From: Notospermus geniculatus
Lineage: Eukaryota; Nemertea; Pilidiophora; Heteronemertea; Lineidae
Direction of reading: 5' to 3'
DNA: 64,000 nucleotides
NCBI GenBank assembly: GCA_002633025.1
Contig: NMRB01000071.1
Location: forward strand, 62,001 to 126,000
Numbering within the stretch: the stretch's first letter is position 1; each line of letters opens with the position of its first letter. The translations under genes were made by a program, and so were the position numbers. The notes beneath the pieces were generated by a model, which worked only from the letters and a program-made list of their open reading frames with translations, did no database searches and had not been told where the DNA came from. This document shows, in pieces, positions 12,511 through 23,395 of this stretch.

Positions 12511-13513
12511 GTAAGGGTAGGCCCTACTGATGCTGTGCAGAGGTCATCAGGATAAAGAAAGCATCGTCCCGACATCAACCAGAATGCTTTCGCTTTACAT
12601 GCATGAAGAATTTATCACCAGGACAGGATTGTGAAGCAAAAAGCCTCGGAGTGTGAAGGCTCGTCCATTACCGAAGTAGAGTCAGAATGTAATGGCAAAC
12701 CAATTGTATAACCATCAGTAGTGGAGGTACACCCAAGAATCCGAAATGATATTGACGGACTACACTGTAGCTCCACGCCAATTTGGCATGCATAACCAAA
12801 GTAGTGAGGGTTTGGCATTATGTAGAAGTGTAGAGCATGAATAAATTGCATAAAACACAATCGACTTCTTGTTTTAGTCTTTTTGAATTGAACAATCAGA
12901 CAATGGAAGATCTATGTGATACCATGTCTAGTCTGCGACTGAGCCCAGTCAAATTAAAAGTCACATTTGCGAATGTGGAAAAACATATACATGTACCCTA
13001 TACTGGAGACTGAAAATGCTCCATAACGAATTCATCGCCATATGCGTCGACATATGAAGTACCAACCATCTTCAGAAATACATTAGGTCCTGGAAATGAA
13101 GTTGCATTTCGTATTTCGTACTTCGTGTTTCGTCTCTTTTGCGAAACCTCCTAACAGAAAAACACGACAGAAGCAGACCCGAGGCAATGAGGTGCCTTAG
13201 CCAAGAGAAATGACACCACCCCAGGGTAATCCATCTGCCTGAAGTAGCAGATTAAAAGAATACCAATTCGACCTTCCCCATAACAGAGAAGCCGAACATC
13301 CCCTTGTGGAGGAAAGAACCACAAAAAAGTCAGCAGCTGAGCCGACACCACACGCCATTCCCTCGGAACCAAGCTTTCTTTCTTTTAATTAACTGATTTA
13401 TCTCAGCTCACAGGCCCCAGAACTCCGACCCCAGGGGATCCCAGGTCACCCTCCGCGCGTCACCCCTGGCTAATACCAGCTAATTCGCCACGCAGGCATA
13501 ATGCACACATTTA

Positions 13514-13514
13514 N
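13514..13514. other. Assembly gap (single N)
   Basis: The N falls exactly between the end of copy 1 (gcacacattta) and the start of copy 2 (gaaccaagaaaa). It marks a contig join. Confidence 0.97.
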
Positions 13515-14225
13515 GAACCAAGAAAAAAGGTAAAACTCTTGTTTTGCCTTTTTTCTTGCTCCCGTTCGGGAAGCAGAAACAGCCGAAACATCGTTCCATG
13601 ACCAATATCACGACCCTTGACATCATTCCGTCCTATGGCAATTTCTATTACGACAATCAGAACCTAAGCATCGCCAAAGGTTTTGGATAACCAGGTTGTC
13701 GGCGGTCTGATTGTGGTGCAAATGTCATCCACCTTGCTAACCCCCAAATAGGATTTTAACTCGCGGCCAGAGTTGGTAAGAAGGTGAGAACGAACAGGAA
13801 AACCCACAAGGTGATTTGAGAAGCCGAGAGATCATTTTGCTCATCTCCGCTGATGTAATTTGTATCTCTGCCACCAGACGTGCAGAGAAGGTCAGGCTGA
13901 GGTAGGCCAACATCAAGGAATGCGATCAGAACAGGATCTGATTGAATCTAGGGATGAGGTTACGAGGTGGCAGAGGGCTGGATTAGGTCACGTTCGCGTC
14001 TGTTTCAGGTCGTTAGGAGGAAATAACCGACCCGGGCGATTGAAGACCGGACATAGGAAGAGAAGATAAAGCGGAAGCAGTGGAAAGATGTCATGGAACA
14101 CTGATGCTTTTGATATCATTGGATCAATAAGATTTTAACTATGTGAGCGGGTTCCAATTACATGTATCCTTCACTGTCGTGGCCTCAAATTCACGAGACA
14201 TACATGTACTACAAAGATACATGTA

Positions 14226-14342
14226 GGCCCGTATTTTAGAATGCTCCTCAACGTAAAGGAGTTCCTCAATGCTATTGTTCTCAACAGGAGAAAATAGCGT
14301 TGAGGAACTCCTTTACGTTGAGGAGCATTCTAAAATACGGCC
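14226..14342. mobile_element. Foldback MITE, copy in block 2
   Basis: This is the same element as 10501-10618 at the equivalent position, with one G lost from the right terminus and a single G/A change in the loop. GTA again flanks both sides. Confidence 0.85.
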
Positions 14343-14811
14343 GTAGAGTGGTAAAGAAAAACAGAAGATGAAGAAAAGGAACATACATGTATGCTCAGAT
14401 TCTACTTAGAATCCTCGTGTTGGTATATGTTGACATGGGGAGTCCAAAAAACTGGACGCTGTAGCAAGTTTGCTTGCATTGTAACCACACACTCCATGTG
14501 CGTTGATTTCGTCGGCTTGTTTTTCTTCCTTATAACAAAGGAAGTAATTCATTTTTTCCTACGTATTTCAAGTCTGATGTCTTGAGGGTATTCTGTTATT
14601 TCAATGGCTGGGAATGTTTTTCCCAGGAAATGCGAACTTGGGTTTCGATATCGTATGTACCGCTGGTTTTATTGCAACTAAATTCTATATCGTTTGGGCA
14701 ATAGATTTTGATGGCTTGGAAAAATACGGCAAACCTCGACCAACATTCTAGTTGACATCGTCACCACTCGACAAGTTACATTCCCTGTTAGCACAGTAGG
14801 CTATAGTTCAG

Positions 14812-14964
14812 GGGCCGGTTGCACAAAACTCATGTTAGCGCTAACATGGTGTTAGCGCTAACTTTTATGTTAGATGACGTCAAAATCCATTGTCATTTTA
14901 CGTCATTTAACATGATGTTAGCGCTAACATCATGTTAGCGCTACTGTTTTGTGCAACCCAGCCC
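14812..14964. mobile_element. Palindromic MITE present only in block 2 (153 bp)
   Basis: The left end reads gggccggttgcacaaaa and the right end, reverse-complemented, reads gggctgggttgcacaaaa. The interior is built from repeats of the palindrome ATGTTAGCGCTAACAT. The centre is TGACGTCAAAAT / ATTTTACGTCA. The corresponding site in block 1 (near 11050-11075) lacks it. The target duplication cannot be read cleanly because the flanks differ between copies. Confidence 0.85.
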
Positions 14965-16085
14965 TGATTCGTATTTTTATACTGCAGTGCTGTAGGATAT
15001 AGGGTCCGCTTATTGCTATTGGAAAACTTCGGTACTTCGACCAAGTTGCTGTGTTGACATCGCCACCACTCGATAAGTTACATTCCCTGTTGGCACAGTA
15101 GTACAGATTCGTACTTTTATAGGCTACTGCAGTCCTGCAGTCCTGTAGGGTCCGCTTATAGCTAAACGAAATGGAAAGGCGGATTTTGCGGGACCAGGCT
15201 TACAAATCAGAAGAAAAATGCATAGTAATGGGACCGTACAGATAAACCGGCGAAATACCACACACCAACTGATGTCGCACAGATATCTTGATACGAGTGG
15301 CTATGACAACACCCACGACTCATCCTCAGGAATTCCAACAGCCAAAGGTTTGTCCAGAAAGTGATGCGTGTTTATACAGTTAGTTGCTAGGTCAAGGTAC
15401 AAGGGTATGCTCTAGACACAGTCTGGGACGCAGGTACAAAAGAACGGCTGTTTGTTTGGTCCAGGACTGCCGACCAAGATGACCCGCTGTAAACAAAGCC
15501 CATTTCACGTTGACCTTGTTTGCATCCTAAATCACACCGGCACGAAATGGATAAAGTCTAATTACTGTCCAATTTACTAAAATGACTATGATGACTTATC
15601 AATTACAAGCGTTTAAAATCCCGGTACCGGTAATTTGTAGGTCCAGCCATCAAATTGCAGCCTTTTTGGTCATTAGAGTCATCAGTCACCTAGTCTTAAG
15701 ACCTAATTATTTCAGCCACGTATCTGCTATCTGGCCCATTTCGTTTTTTGTCATCCCATGACATGTAAACCAGTTGAGGGACACACCAATGATATGAAAC
15801 GAGTTCCTCAAGCATGTAAGCCTCTCCAAGCAACATTACACCACACGTATTACATGTAGGTATAGATTCCACACAATATCGTTTCAGGACAACCGTTCGC
15901 TCATTAGTTTTGAGTCAGGGCTTCAACACATCCTATTGTTTTTAATTCTCTTAGTTTTTTTTGCCTCGTCGTATACTTGTATACGTGTGAGTATTCAGTT
16001 TTGCAACGTCCATGGATCCTTTCCAGCTTATAAGGGAACGTGGAGTCCGCCAAACTCGCACAAAGTGCCCGTAACTTTAAGGGTA

Positions 16086-16974
16086 GGGGAGACCGGGGCT
16101 GGTTGTAACACTTTTTCTTTTGAGGTCGATTACTTCCTAATTACAGGAGGTATTTATAACCTGCTTGGTCTTTTGAATATTTGATATCAATGGTCACTTG
16201 TGCACTAAACAAAGTTTAGCCATCTCTATCCATGTCTCTGAAAAATGGGTCCAAAATCGAGTGGTACCACCTGCCCCGTCAAAAAATTTCGGGGTTGGTT
16301 GTAACACATCTCATAAAGTGAGCATGGCAAATTTCCCTTTACTTCTTCATGTGTTTTTCAAAACGACACGGGTATTTGTCTCCTAAATAAACTTCTAAAC
16401 ACAGCAAATCCGTTCTTCTTACAAAAAATAATCGATTGAACAGTCTATTGGATGAGGGGTGAGGATTGATGAAAACCTTAATTTTGCCTATCTCCAAGTG
16501 GTGAGGTAAGCAATTTGGTTTTTTGCCATTTTATCAAAACCTGAAAAAGTGAGATAGGCAAATATCTTAGCAGGGTGACGGTGTTACCATGTTTGTTACA
16601 ACCAACCCCACCTATAGTTCAGGTCAAATGTGGGCTGCAATACCAAAGCATGTGGAAGTGGGCCTTATCACTCTGGACCAGTTGTACAGGCTTTACATCA
16701 TTATTCAAATAGTATCCAAACAAACTTCTAAAACTGCACAGGCAGTGAAGCAGAAGAGATTTTCTGATCAGGTCATTTTTTACTTTCATGTACTAAAAAC
16801 GGTTTTTGTCGATTTTTTGGAAAGTCAATTCGGACATTCAGATGCCCTTTGGTACAAAGGTGGCCAGTATCAATGTCAATATATGTGAGGAAACTCAGCC
16901 CTTCCCAGCGGATATTCAAGGAAATATTAGCTCTGTTACAACCTACCCCTGTTACAACCAGCCCCGGTCTCCCC
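16086..16974. mobile_element. TA-flanked MITE of 889 bp with 24-bp perfect inverted ends
   Basis: The left end reads ggggagaccggggctggttg and continues taac. The right end is its exact reverse complement (16951-16974). TA flanks both sides (16084-16085, 16975-16976), as in Tc1/mariner insertions. The interior repeats parts of the terminus: GGGGTTGGTTGTAACAC near 16298, GTTACAACCAACCCC near 16594, and GTTACAACCTACCCC just inside the right end. A 99-codon frame (16589-16888) inside shows no transposase signature. The element is therefore non-autonomous. It lies in a stretch that block 1 lacks. Confidence 0.9.
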
Positions 16975-17215
16975 TACGCGAATCCTTTGTCGGGCTGATA
17001 GAGAACAATAGGCCTACAATAGGCCTACGGGGCCCGCAATCGGACAATAGCTTACGCACACCGTAAAGTCATGGAAGTTACGACAGCTTCGTGAATAAGA
17101 TCCCTGCATACTTAATGAAGGAGAACATACTTCATAAACTGAGTAATTCATAGCGCTAATTTTATGTTTACCAATCTTAGCACAACAATTCATGTTCATA
17201 CCATAGTGCAGAAGA

Positions 17216-17446
17216 ATGTTATCATTTCCTTTGCCTTCCTTCATTTCACCATCAGAGATACATGCATTTGCATACGATGATGTACAGACTAATTTGTATA
17301 GCTATGAAAGACTGTGTCAATTGATGCGAGCTACTGAGGATAAGGGTAGGCCCTATACTGATGCTGTGGCAGAGGTCATCAGGATTCCGAAAGCTTCGTC
17401 CCGACATCCACCAGAATGCTTTTGCATTACATGTACATGTACATGA
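17216..17446 (+). pseudogene. Exon-like open frame, copy in block 2 (unrecognised family)
   Basis: The frame is open for 76 codons and includes the peptide FAYDDVQTNLYSYERLCQLM followed by RATEDKGRPYTDAVAEVI. A pyrimidine-rich stretch ending in CACCATCAG precedes the core, which could be a 3' splice site. The block-1 copy of the same sequence is frame-shifted after the core. I recognise no domain. It could be an old gene or transposon fragment. A real exon is possible but unsupported. Confidence 0.25.
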
Positions 17447-17756
17447 AGAATTTGGTACCAGAACAGGATTGTGAAACAAGAAGCTTCGAAGTGTGAAGGT
17501 TTGTGCATGAAGAATTTGGTACCAGAACAGGATTGTGAAACAGAAGCTTCGAAGTGTGAAGGTTTGTGCATGAAGCATTTGGTACCAGAACAGGATTGTG
17601 AAACAGAAGCTTCGAAGTGTGAAGGTTTGTGCATGAAGAATTTGGTACCAGAACAGGATTGTGAAACAAGAAGCTTCGAAGTGTGAAGGTTTGTGCATGA
17701 AGAATTTGGTACCAGAACAGGATTGTGAACAAGAAGCTTCGAAGTGTGAAGGTTTG
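17442..17756. repeat. 63-bp minisatellite, five copies
   Basis: The unit starts catgaagaatttggtacc, continues agaacaggattgtgaaac, and ends gcttcgaagtgtgaaggttt plus gtg. Units are 63-64 bp, differing by one A in AACA(A)GAAG. The equivalent place in block 1 (12603-12665) has a single diverged unit, so the array expanded on one copy only. The 63-bp period is 21 codons, so open frames run through it on both strands. One of these encodes a repeated SKCEGLCMKNLVPEQDCET peptide. I treat that as a by-product. Confidence 0.92.
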
Positions 17757-18201
17757 CCCGTTATCGGAGTAGCGTCTATGGGGAAACCATCAAAACTACA
17801 TGGATACTAGTAGTTCGGGAACTATTATTGATAAAACATGAAAAACACGACAGCAGCAGCCAGACCCGAGGCAATGAGGTGCTTTAGCCAAGAGAAGTGA
17901 CACCACCCCAGGGTAATCCATTTGCCTGAAGTAGCAGATTAAAAAAATTACCAATTCGACCTTCCCGATAACATAGAAGCCGAACATCGCCTTGTGGAGG
18001 AAAGAACCAAAAAAAAGTCAGCAGCTGAGCCGACACCACACGCCATTCCCTCGGAACCAAGCTTTCTTTCTTTTAATTAACTGATTTATCTCAGCTCACA
18101 GGCCCCAGAACTCCGACCCCAGGGGATCCCAGGTCACCCTCCCCGCGTCACCCCTGGCTAATACCAGCTAATTCGCCACGCAGGCATAATGCACACATTT
18201 A

Positions 18202-20476
18202 TATATGATATCCACGTCTAATAAGACGCTCATGCACGGATAATCAGATTGGTGTCTCATCCATCTAATAGGCAGTTTCGAACTGGCCGAGAATTCGCTT
18301 CAAGGAAGAAGTGGTTTTGAGAGTTATGCCTCGGGCAGCTTTAGACATGCGATGACTGGGACGATCGCACCGCCCATGGCTGTCCTCATCGTCAGAAATT
18401 CCCGAAGGGACGCACACCACCATTCATTTTTTGCCGTTTTTAAAGGCGAGGTTTGGGATCTTGGTGGTGGAAAAGATCAACTTTCGGTTTTAGATTACAT
18501 GTACTTATAATATATATGTACATGTAGTAGTCATGAAGACCAACAATCTGTGAAAGAAACGCCTTCGGCTGGTCCATCCGTCGCCCAGTAGACCCCTATC
18601 TCATCTGTCTTAAAGCTCACAGTCGTGACAGTTCAAGATACCTTGATTGATACCTCCTGGCAACCTGACCCCATGTAAAAAATAACGCACCACCGAGGGA
18701 TTTTGTGGACAAGTCCAGCAGTGACCAGCTTCTCCCCGCCTTAAAAATGTGTCATGCTGAAGTGTTGAAATCGTTTTCTACCGCTCCTCTTAAGGGCTTT
18801 GGAAAAGATCCCCTCTGTCACAGCAATCTAGAAAAATCCCGATCAGTTCCTAACCGAATCGTCTATAGAGGCAATGATCCGACTTAACCGTGACTGAGCC
18901 ATGAAGTTCAGGAAGCCGAGATAGGATAAATCGCCTTAGATTCTGCCCCATTAGTTTATTAATGAGACCACGTTGTAGCTAAATTGAATATCTTTATAGT
19001 TCTTCTTTTGGTGTGGTCGCATTGGGATGAGGCTGACAATAATCCCGGGTAATAGGCTCAGAGAAAATTGAATGTTCGGGGCTCAGGTTGGTGATCTCCT
19101 CATCTCATCTGATTTTACAGTCATATCGTATTATCGGCGCCAGTTTCTTCTCCGCTCTAGGAACGGGAAGCATCTCCGAGGGTTTTTTGTGGACAAAATC
19201 CAGCAAATGAGAGCGGGTATTTGAAGGATCTACCGTTCTGTAATCAACTTTTATTGGAAAGTACAATTTCTTCACCGAGTGACTGCGAAGGAACGGACAA
19301 ATCTCCCCTAACCCAAAGTGAAATGATTCAGACCAAATGGCAACTTTGTCATAGTGAACACAAGAAGCAACTCATCCTTCGGAAATGGAAGACAGACAAC
19401 AGACAATTAAATGACAGAACAGCCACAACAACAACATAATAAGAAGGCAACACTATTAGAGCCACATCGCCAAACCGGTGACAAGCTAAGCCAAGAACGG
19501 CAACAACTGGAAGGCTCTTCAGCAACAACAAAAAGATCAACACCTTCTTGTCACAACAGCGATGACCACAACGACGAGAATCATTCCAGAACCGATGGAA
19601 TGGGCGTAGCCTACCTTTTCGAAAAAAATTTAACGACCAGTAAATGGGCTACTTCATGAATGTCTGGACGCTGAATCGCTCGCCGCTGAAAAGAATCTCG
19701 GTGACGTGTGACGTGCAATGCATGACATGTAAAAAACATAGCAGGAGCAGGCCTTGTGGCCAATCCGTCTCTGGTTAGGTCAGAGACAATCTTCAGATGA
19801 TTATGCTTTTCCTGCCGCCGTTGGTGGTTGATCAACGAGTGCTTCTTCAGCGACTTTCTCCGAAATAGGCAGGAACAACCAATTTGCAAGTGGTGAAGGC
19901 AAGAGCCTGCCGTTGATGGCATACACGTTGTAAGCATATTCGGGTACCTATTTTGGACGGGCCTCAAAAACTGTTTCACTGTCCTATTTTAATTTCCGAC
20001 AATTATCAATCGGTACCGGTATTGTAAAAAAAGCCCCAAACCAAAATTATAACCTTGTAAATGGCCTGCTCTCATTCTTTGACCTCTTCGAGGTAAATAT
20101 CGCCGTTATCAAAGTAATTATCATGAATGATTAACAGCAAAAAATGAAAAAGATTCAAGTTTTAAAATAATCGGGGTCGTTGTCAAATCAAACCGTCCTT
20201 AATGGAAGTTAAAATTAACTATTGTCATACTTGAAAGGTCCGATAGACAATTGACTTGTTTGTTTATTGGTCATTATTGTTGGTAGACTGTACAACATGC
20301 AATCATGCAATTCACTGTCTAAACGACATGGCTCCGATGTCCAGGCACCACGACTTTTAAACTTCGCTGCTGAAACTGAAACAACGTACCCCAACACCAC
20401 TACCACCAGGAAAGCCAGAAGACTTCGAGGTAGAGAGTGGAAACGACCGTCGTGGTGAGGGCCGCCGGCGCCGTCA
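18202..20476. other. Intergenic DNA with a Q/T-rich open frame
   Basis: No recognised gene. A plus-strand frame at 19411-19659 is rich in Q, H, N, T and S because the DNA is rich in CAA and ACA triplets. The phrase (T)CCGAGGGxTTTTGTGGACAA is followed by TCCAGCA both near 18691 and near 19170, so a short duplicated segment is present. An almost palindromic ACATGTAC...GTACATGT lies near 18497-18527. Confidence 0.35.
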
Positions 20477-20641
20477 ATGACCACCGACGCAAGAAGAATG
20501 CCATCAAGTCAAATCAATCTGATTGTACACCGTCCACAAAATCGCCCGAACTATCACGTGTATCGAGAAGGCAGCCTCAACAAGGGTTTGGGAGCCATCC
20601 TTCAGCTGCATAAAGAAGGAGCCTTGAGCTACATGGCCTAA
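20477..20641 (+). pseudogene. Possible decayed LTR-retrotransposon RNase H fragment
   Basis: A 54-codon frame carries GSLNKGLGAILQLHKEGALS followed by YMA and a stop. The GLGAxLxQ...KxGxxxYxA pattern matches the beginning of the RNase H domain of Ty3/gypsy polyproteins, which normally reads DAS..GLGAVLxQ..xPVAYAS. The catalytic Asp position is replaced (REGS where DAS is expected). No reverse transcriptase, integrase or LTR was recognised nearby. The similarity is short and could be chance. Confidence 0.3.
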
Positions 20642-21859
20642 GCATGGCTCCTCATCACCGTTTACAAAACAATCAAGAGGACTGGACGACTTTGCTGTAT
20701 CACTGGCGGTTATAACCAGCATGCAAGATTTGACCCGGGTCTCTCCTTCACCAATAAATCGACACCTGATACGTGCTCGGTAATTGCATCAGGTCGCCCT
20801 AATTTCATTCTAGACAAAATATTACATTTAATGTTACTGTCAATTAATAAGCTGATTGCTTAACTATAATTTTCATTTCACAATAGGGTCACATTCCAGG
20901 CCACTTAAAGTCGGGATATGACAGTGTGGGAACAAACAGGCCAGGTCTTTTTTAAGGGTCTGGTTCGTGATTTAATTACAATATCTGTATCAAATTGAAG
21001 ATGAATATTTATGGCAGTTAATTTTACACAAAATGAGTTTGTGTTTCATCATACTACAGCACCAGTACAAAGTTGTTAACCTCCATTACTTTGCCAAGGA
21101 TGACCTCAAACCGTAGTTCTGCTTCCTCAAAACGGACATCGTAATAAGATATCCGATTTATTTCAATGTCCACAAAAGATGCCATGCACACAGCCAGACT
21201 CCTGCCCAGTAACGATTTTACAAGTCCCGGTACCTCACCTCTTTCGCTAATTTAACATGGTGACACCGCCATACCACTTCAAGAGGGCAACAAAATAGAA
21301 AGACGACACGGAGTATTTTCGTCAACAAGCAATTCTGATCATAGTATAAAGGAATGATGCGGATGGACCATCCCCCGCTGAACATAACAAAGCCACACCG
21401 GCGTTGCAGTGAGAGAACTGCAACGGGCGGTCACGTAATTGACAATAGGGTCCCTCCGCCCGTGTGTCACCCTTTGATGAATCACGCCGGCATGAAATCA
21501 TTGAGAATACTTTTTTACCATGATCATAGTGACTGGTAAGCCTCCAGGTCAAAATACGGATGTAAAAAACATCTGCAGACTGGCAATGCCACAGTGATTA
21601 CTGCTGAGTCTGACCTGCTGGGGATTCATCTGCAGGGTGAGCGATGTTGGCGAGACGCAAAATGTGGGGGGTATATCATGCATGAGATACATGTACAGTG
21701 GCTTGTTTTTAGGACCCTTGTCAGTTTTTCCTCCTTCCAGATTTTGATGTTCTCGGGTAATCACGACAAATATTCGAAGTTGTAACGGAGGTCTTCCGAT
21801 TGACTACGATCGAGCTTCTGAAGAGATCCTAAGACTGGTTTCCGCTTCACACCGATGCT
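20642..21859. other. Intergenic DNA, nothing recognised
   Basis: Sequence between the RNase H-like fragment and the DIRS remnant. No exon or repeat structure was noticed. Confidence 0.35.
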
Positions 21860-23395
21860 CACGTGCACGCCATGTGCATTCGTCTGTGCATTCTCGCACG
21901 CCCAGCGTGGGTACCGTTAGGTCGTCTGCGCCAGCTGCGGCCAGTTGCCCTGCTGACCTGCCGTCCAGGGACCCCTATCCTGCGGGATCTGAGGGTACTC
22001 CCGAGGCCAGCATTATACAAGGACAAACCCCTTGCCTACGGGCAACACAGGGAGTCCAGTATCAGCAGCAGCATTTCGCAGCAAGCACAAGCGTTCATGG
22101 TCACAACACTGCAAGGGGCACCATCACCGCAGACGCAGGCACTCCAGCAACCCTGGACCTGAGGTGTTTGCCAGGCTCAGCAGTTGCAGAAGGATATTCA
22201 GTCGCTGAAATCGAACCACCTCCCCCCAAGTCTACGCGGCCGGGGCTGAGATCCAAAAGAAGTGGAAGGAGTAGTCCTCCTCGCAGATGCTCTCCACGGC
22301 TGAGTCTGGAATTTTGGGAGCCCCATGACATGCATGAGCGATCGGCCTTTCTCCAGCCAGTCAACCAGTTTCACTTCACCCCCGTGGCGACGAGTCCCTC
22401 TGGACCAGTGCTTCGGTCTTGCGGGGAAACCGCAAAGAGAAGCAAAAGGAGACCTCTCACCATCTCTTCTCGGGCATGGACCTGACTCCCAACCCTCTCC
22501 CCAAGGGACAGGCAGACATTTATCCATAGGATCTTGGTCCGTCAGAGGAGCAGCCGGACAAGATGTAAGACTTCTTCGGCGTGGCCCTCTCCTTCAAATC
22601 CAAGAAAGAGTATCCCACGGTTCCCCTCGACAAACATCATGCAGATGGAGTACATGTACAAGGAGGTAAGTTAAGTCATTCTTCTGGTCAGACCATTCGA
22701 AAAACCTCACGGGATACATGTATTCGGTTGAGACTTACATGTACCACCTTCTCTCTCCACACAAAGAATTCGAGGAGCTGCTGTTGGTGCCCGTGGTGGC
22801 ATGGATGAGTTCATTGCGTACGTTAACCAAACCAAAGGAGCCTGAACTAAGGAGGGCCTGTCTAAAAGGACATAGTCTAGTATGGAGTATCAGCTCCGCC
22901 GAATCCATCGCGGCGCCCGCGTGGGCATCATGGCAGCAACTGCTACCCAGAATATTCTGCCGAATCTCCACGAGAAATTAGATTTTTTCCACTCTGTGGG
23001 AGGGGTCTCAGACGAAGCCAGGGACTATTGCTCTGGCTGCTTTCGACACTGCTAACCGCTCTCTTGATCAGCGTGCCACAGGTTGGGCGGTGTGACTACT
23101 CTGTTGTCCTCGAGGACGTCGGGGTGGATACAAAACTGAGGGATTCAATGGTTGAAGCTCAGCCTTTCCCATGAAGGGGTTACAGGTAAGAACTTCACCA
23201 GTTCCCAAGAGAAAAGAGACGAAATGAATAAGAGGTTAAAGGCCTCTGCCAGCCAACTTGGGCAACTCACTAAACGTAAACCCCTCAAGCGTGCCTTGAG
23301 CCCAGAAGACCATCAAGAGTCAACGAGAAAGCAGAGGCAAAACCAGCAGCGGTTTCGTGACTCACAAGGCAAGGAACGGCAGAAGAGCCGGTACG
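21860..23395 (+). pseudogene. Degraded gag-like region of a DIRS-type retrotransposon
   Basis: Several plus-strand frames continue one another by frameshift: 21874-22485 (203 codons; S-, P- and R-rich), then a segment around 22575-22640 containing ALSFKSKKEYPTVPLDKHHA, then 22718-22981 containing YHLLSPHKEFEELLLVPVVA, then 23152-23424 containing HEGVTGKNFTSSQEKRDEMN and a K/Q/R-rich tail. The order and style (PTVPLDKHHAD; EFDELL; a basic tail before the recombinase) fit gag-like proteins of DIRS elements as I know them from marine invertebrates. Stops and frameshifts separate the pieces, so the product is not made intact. The tail runs straight into recombinase-like sequence, with no reverse transcriptase or RNase H between them. 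Confidence 0.6.

Larger units (their letters stand above)
9797..13513. repeat. Long duplicated block, copy 1 (probable haplotype A)
   Basis: This 3.7-kb block matches 13515-18201 base for base over long runs. The block stops at the single N (13514), and the second copy starts immediately after it. It includes a hairpin at the start (CAAGAAAAAGGTAAAAC / GTTTTGCCTTTTTTCTTG), a foldback at 10501-10618, a local 141-bp tandem pair, and an exon-like fragment near 12390-12510. Relative to copy 2 it has about 170 bp extra near 11300-11465 and about 410 bp extra in 12664-13154. It lacks two insertions seen in copy 2. A 69-codon frame (10141-10350) is almost identical in both copies, but nothing suggests that it codes. 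Confidence 0.93.
13515..18201. repeat. Long duplicated block, copy 2 (probable haplotype B)
   Basis: This is the second copy of the 9797-13513 block, 4.7 kb long. The extra length is due mainly to a 153-bp palindromic MITE (14812-14964), a block of about 1.1 kb containing a TA-flanked MITE (about 16006-17130), and expansion of a 63-bp minisatellite (17442-17756). The last 140 bp before 18201 (TTTTAATTAACTGATTTATC onwards) are nearly identical to the end of copy 1. After that, unique sequence continues. This is the pattern expected if the next contig simply overlaps the previous one on the other haplotype. Confidence 0.93.

Noticed and set aside
16589-16888. Possible transposase frame inside the 889-bp MITE
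   Set aside because: It is only 99 codons and shows no DDE/D motif spacing or DNA-binding motif. The element looks non-autonomous.
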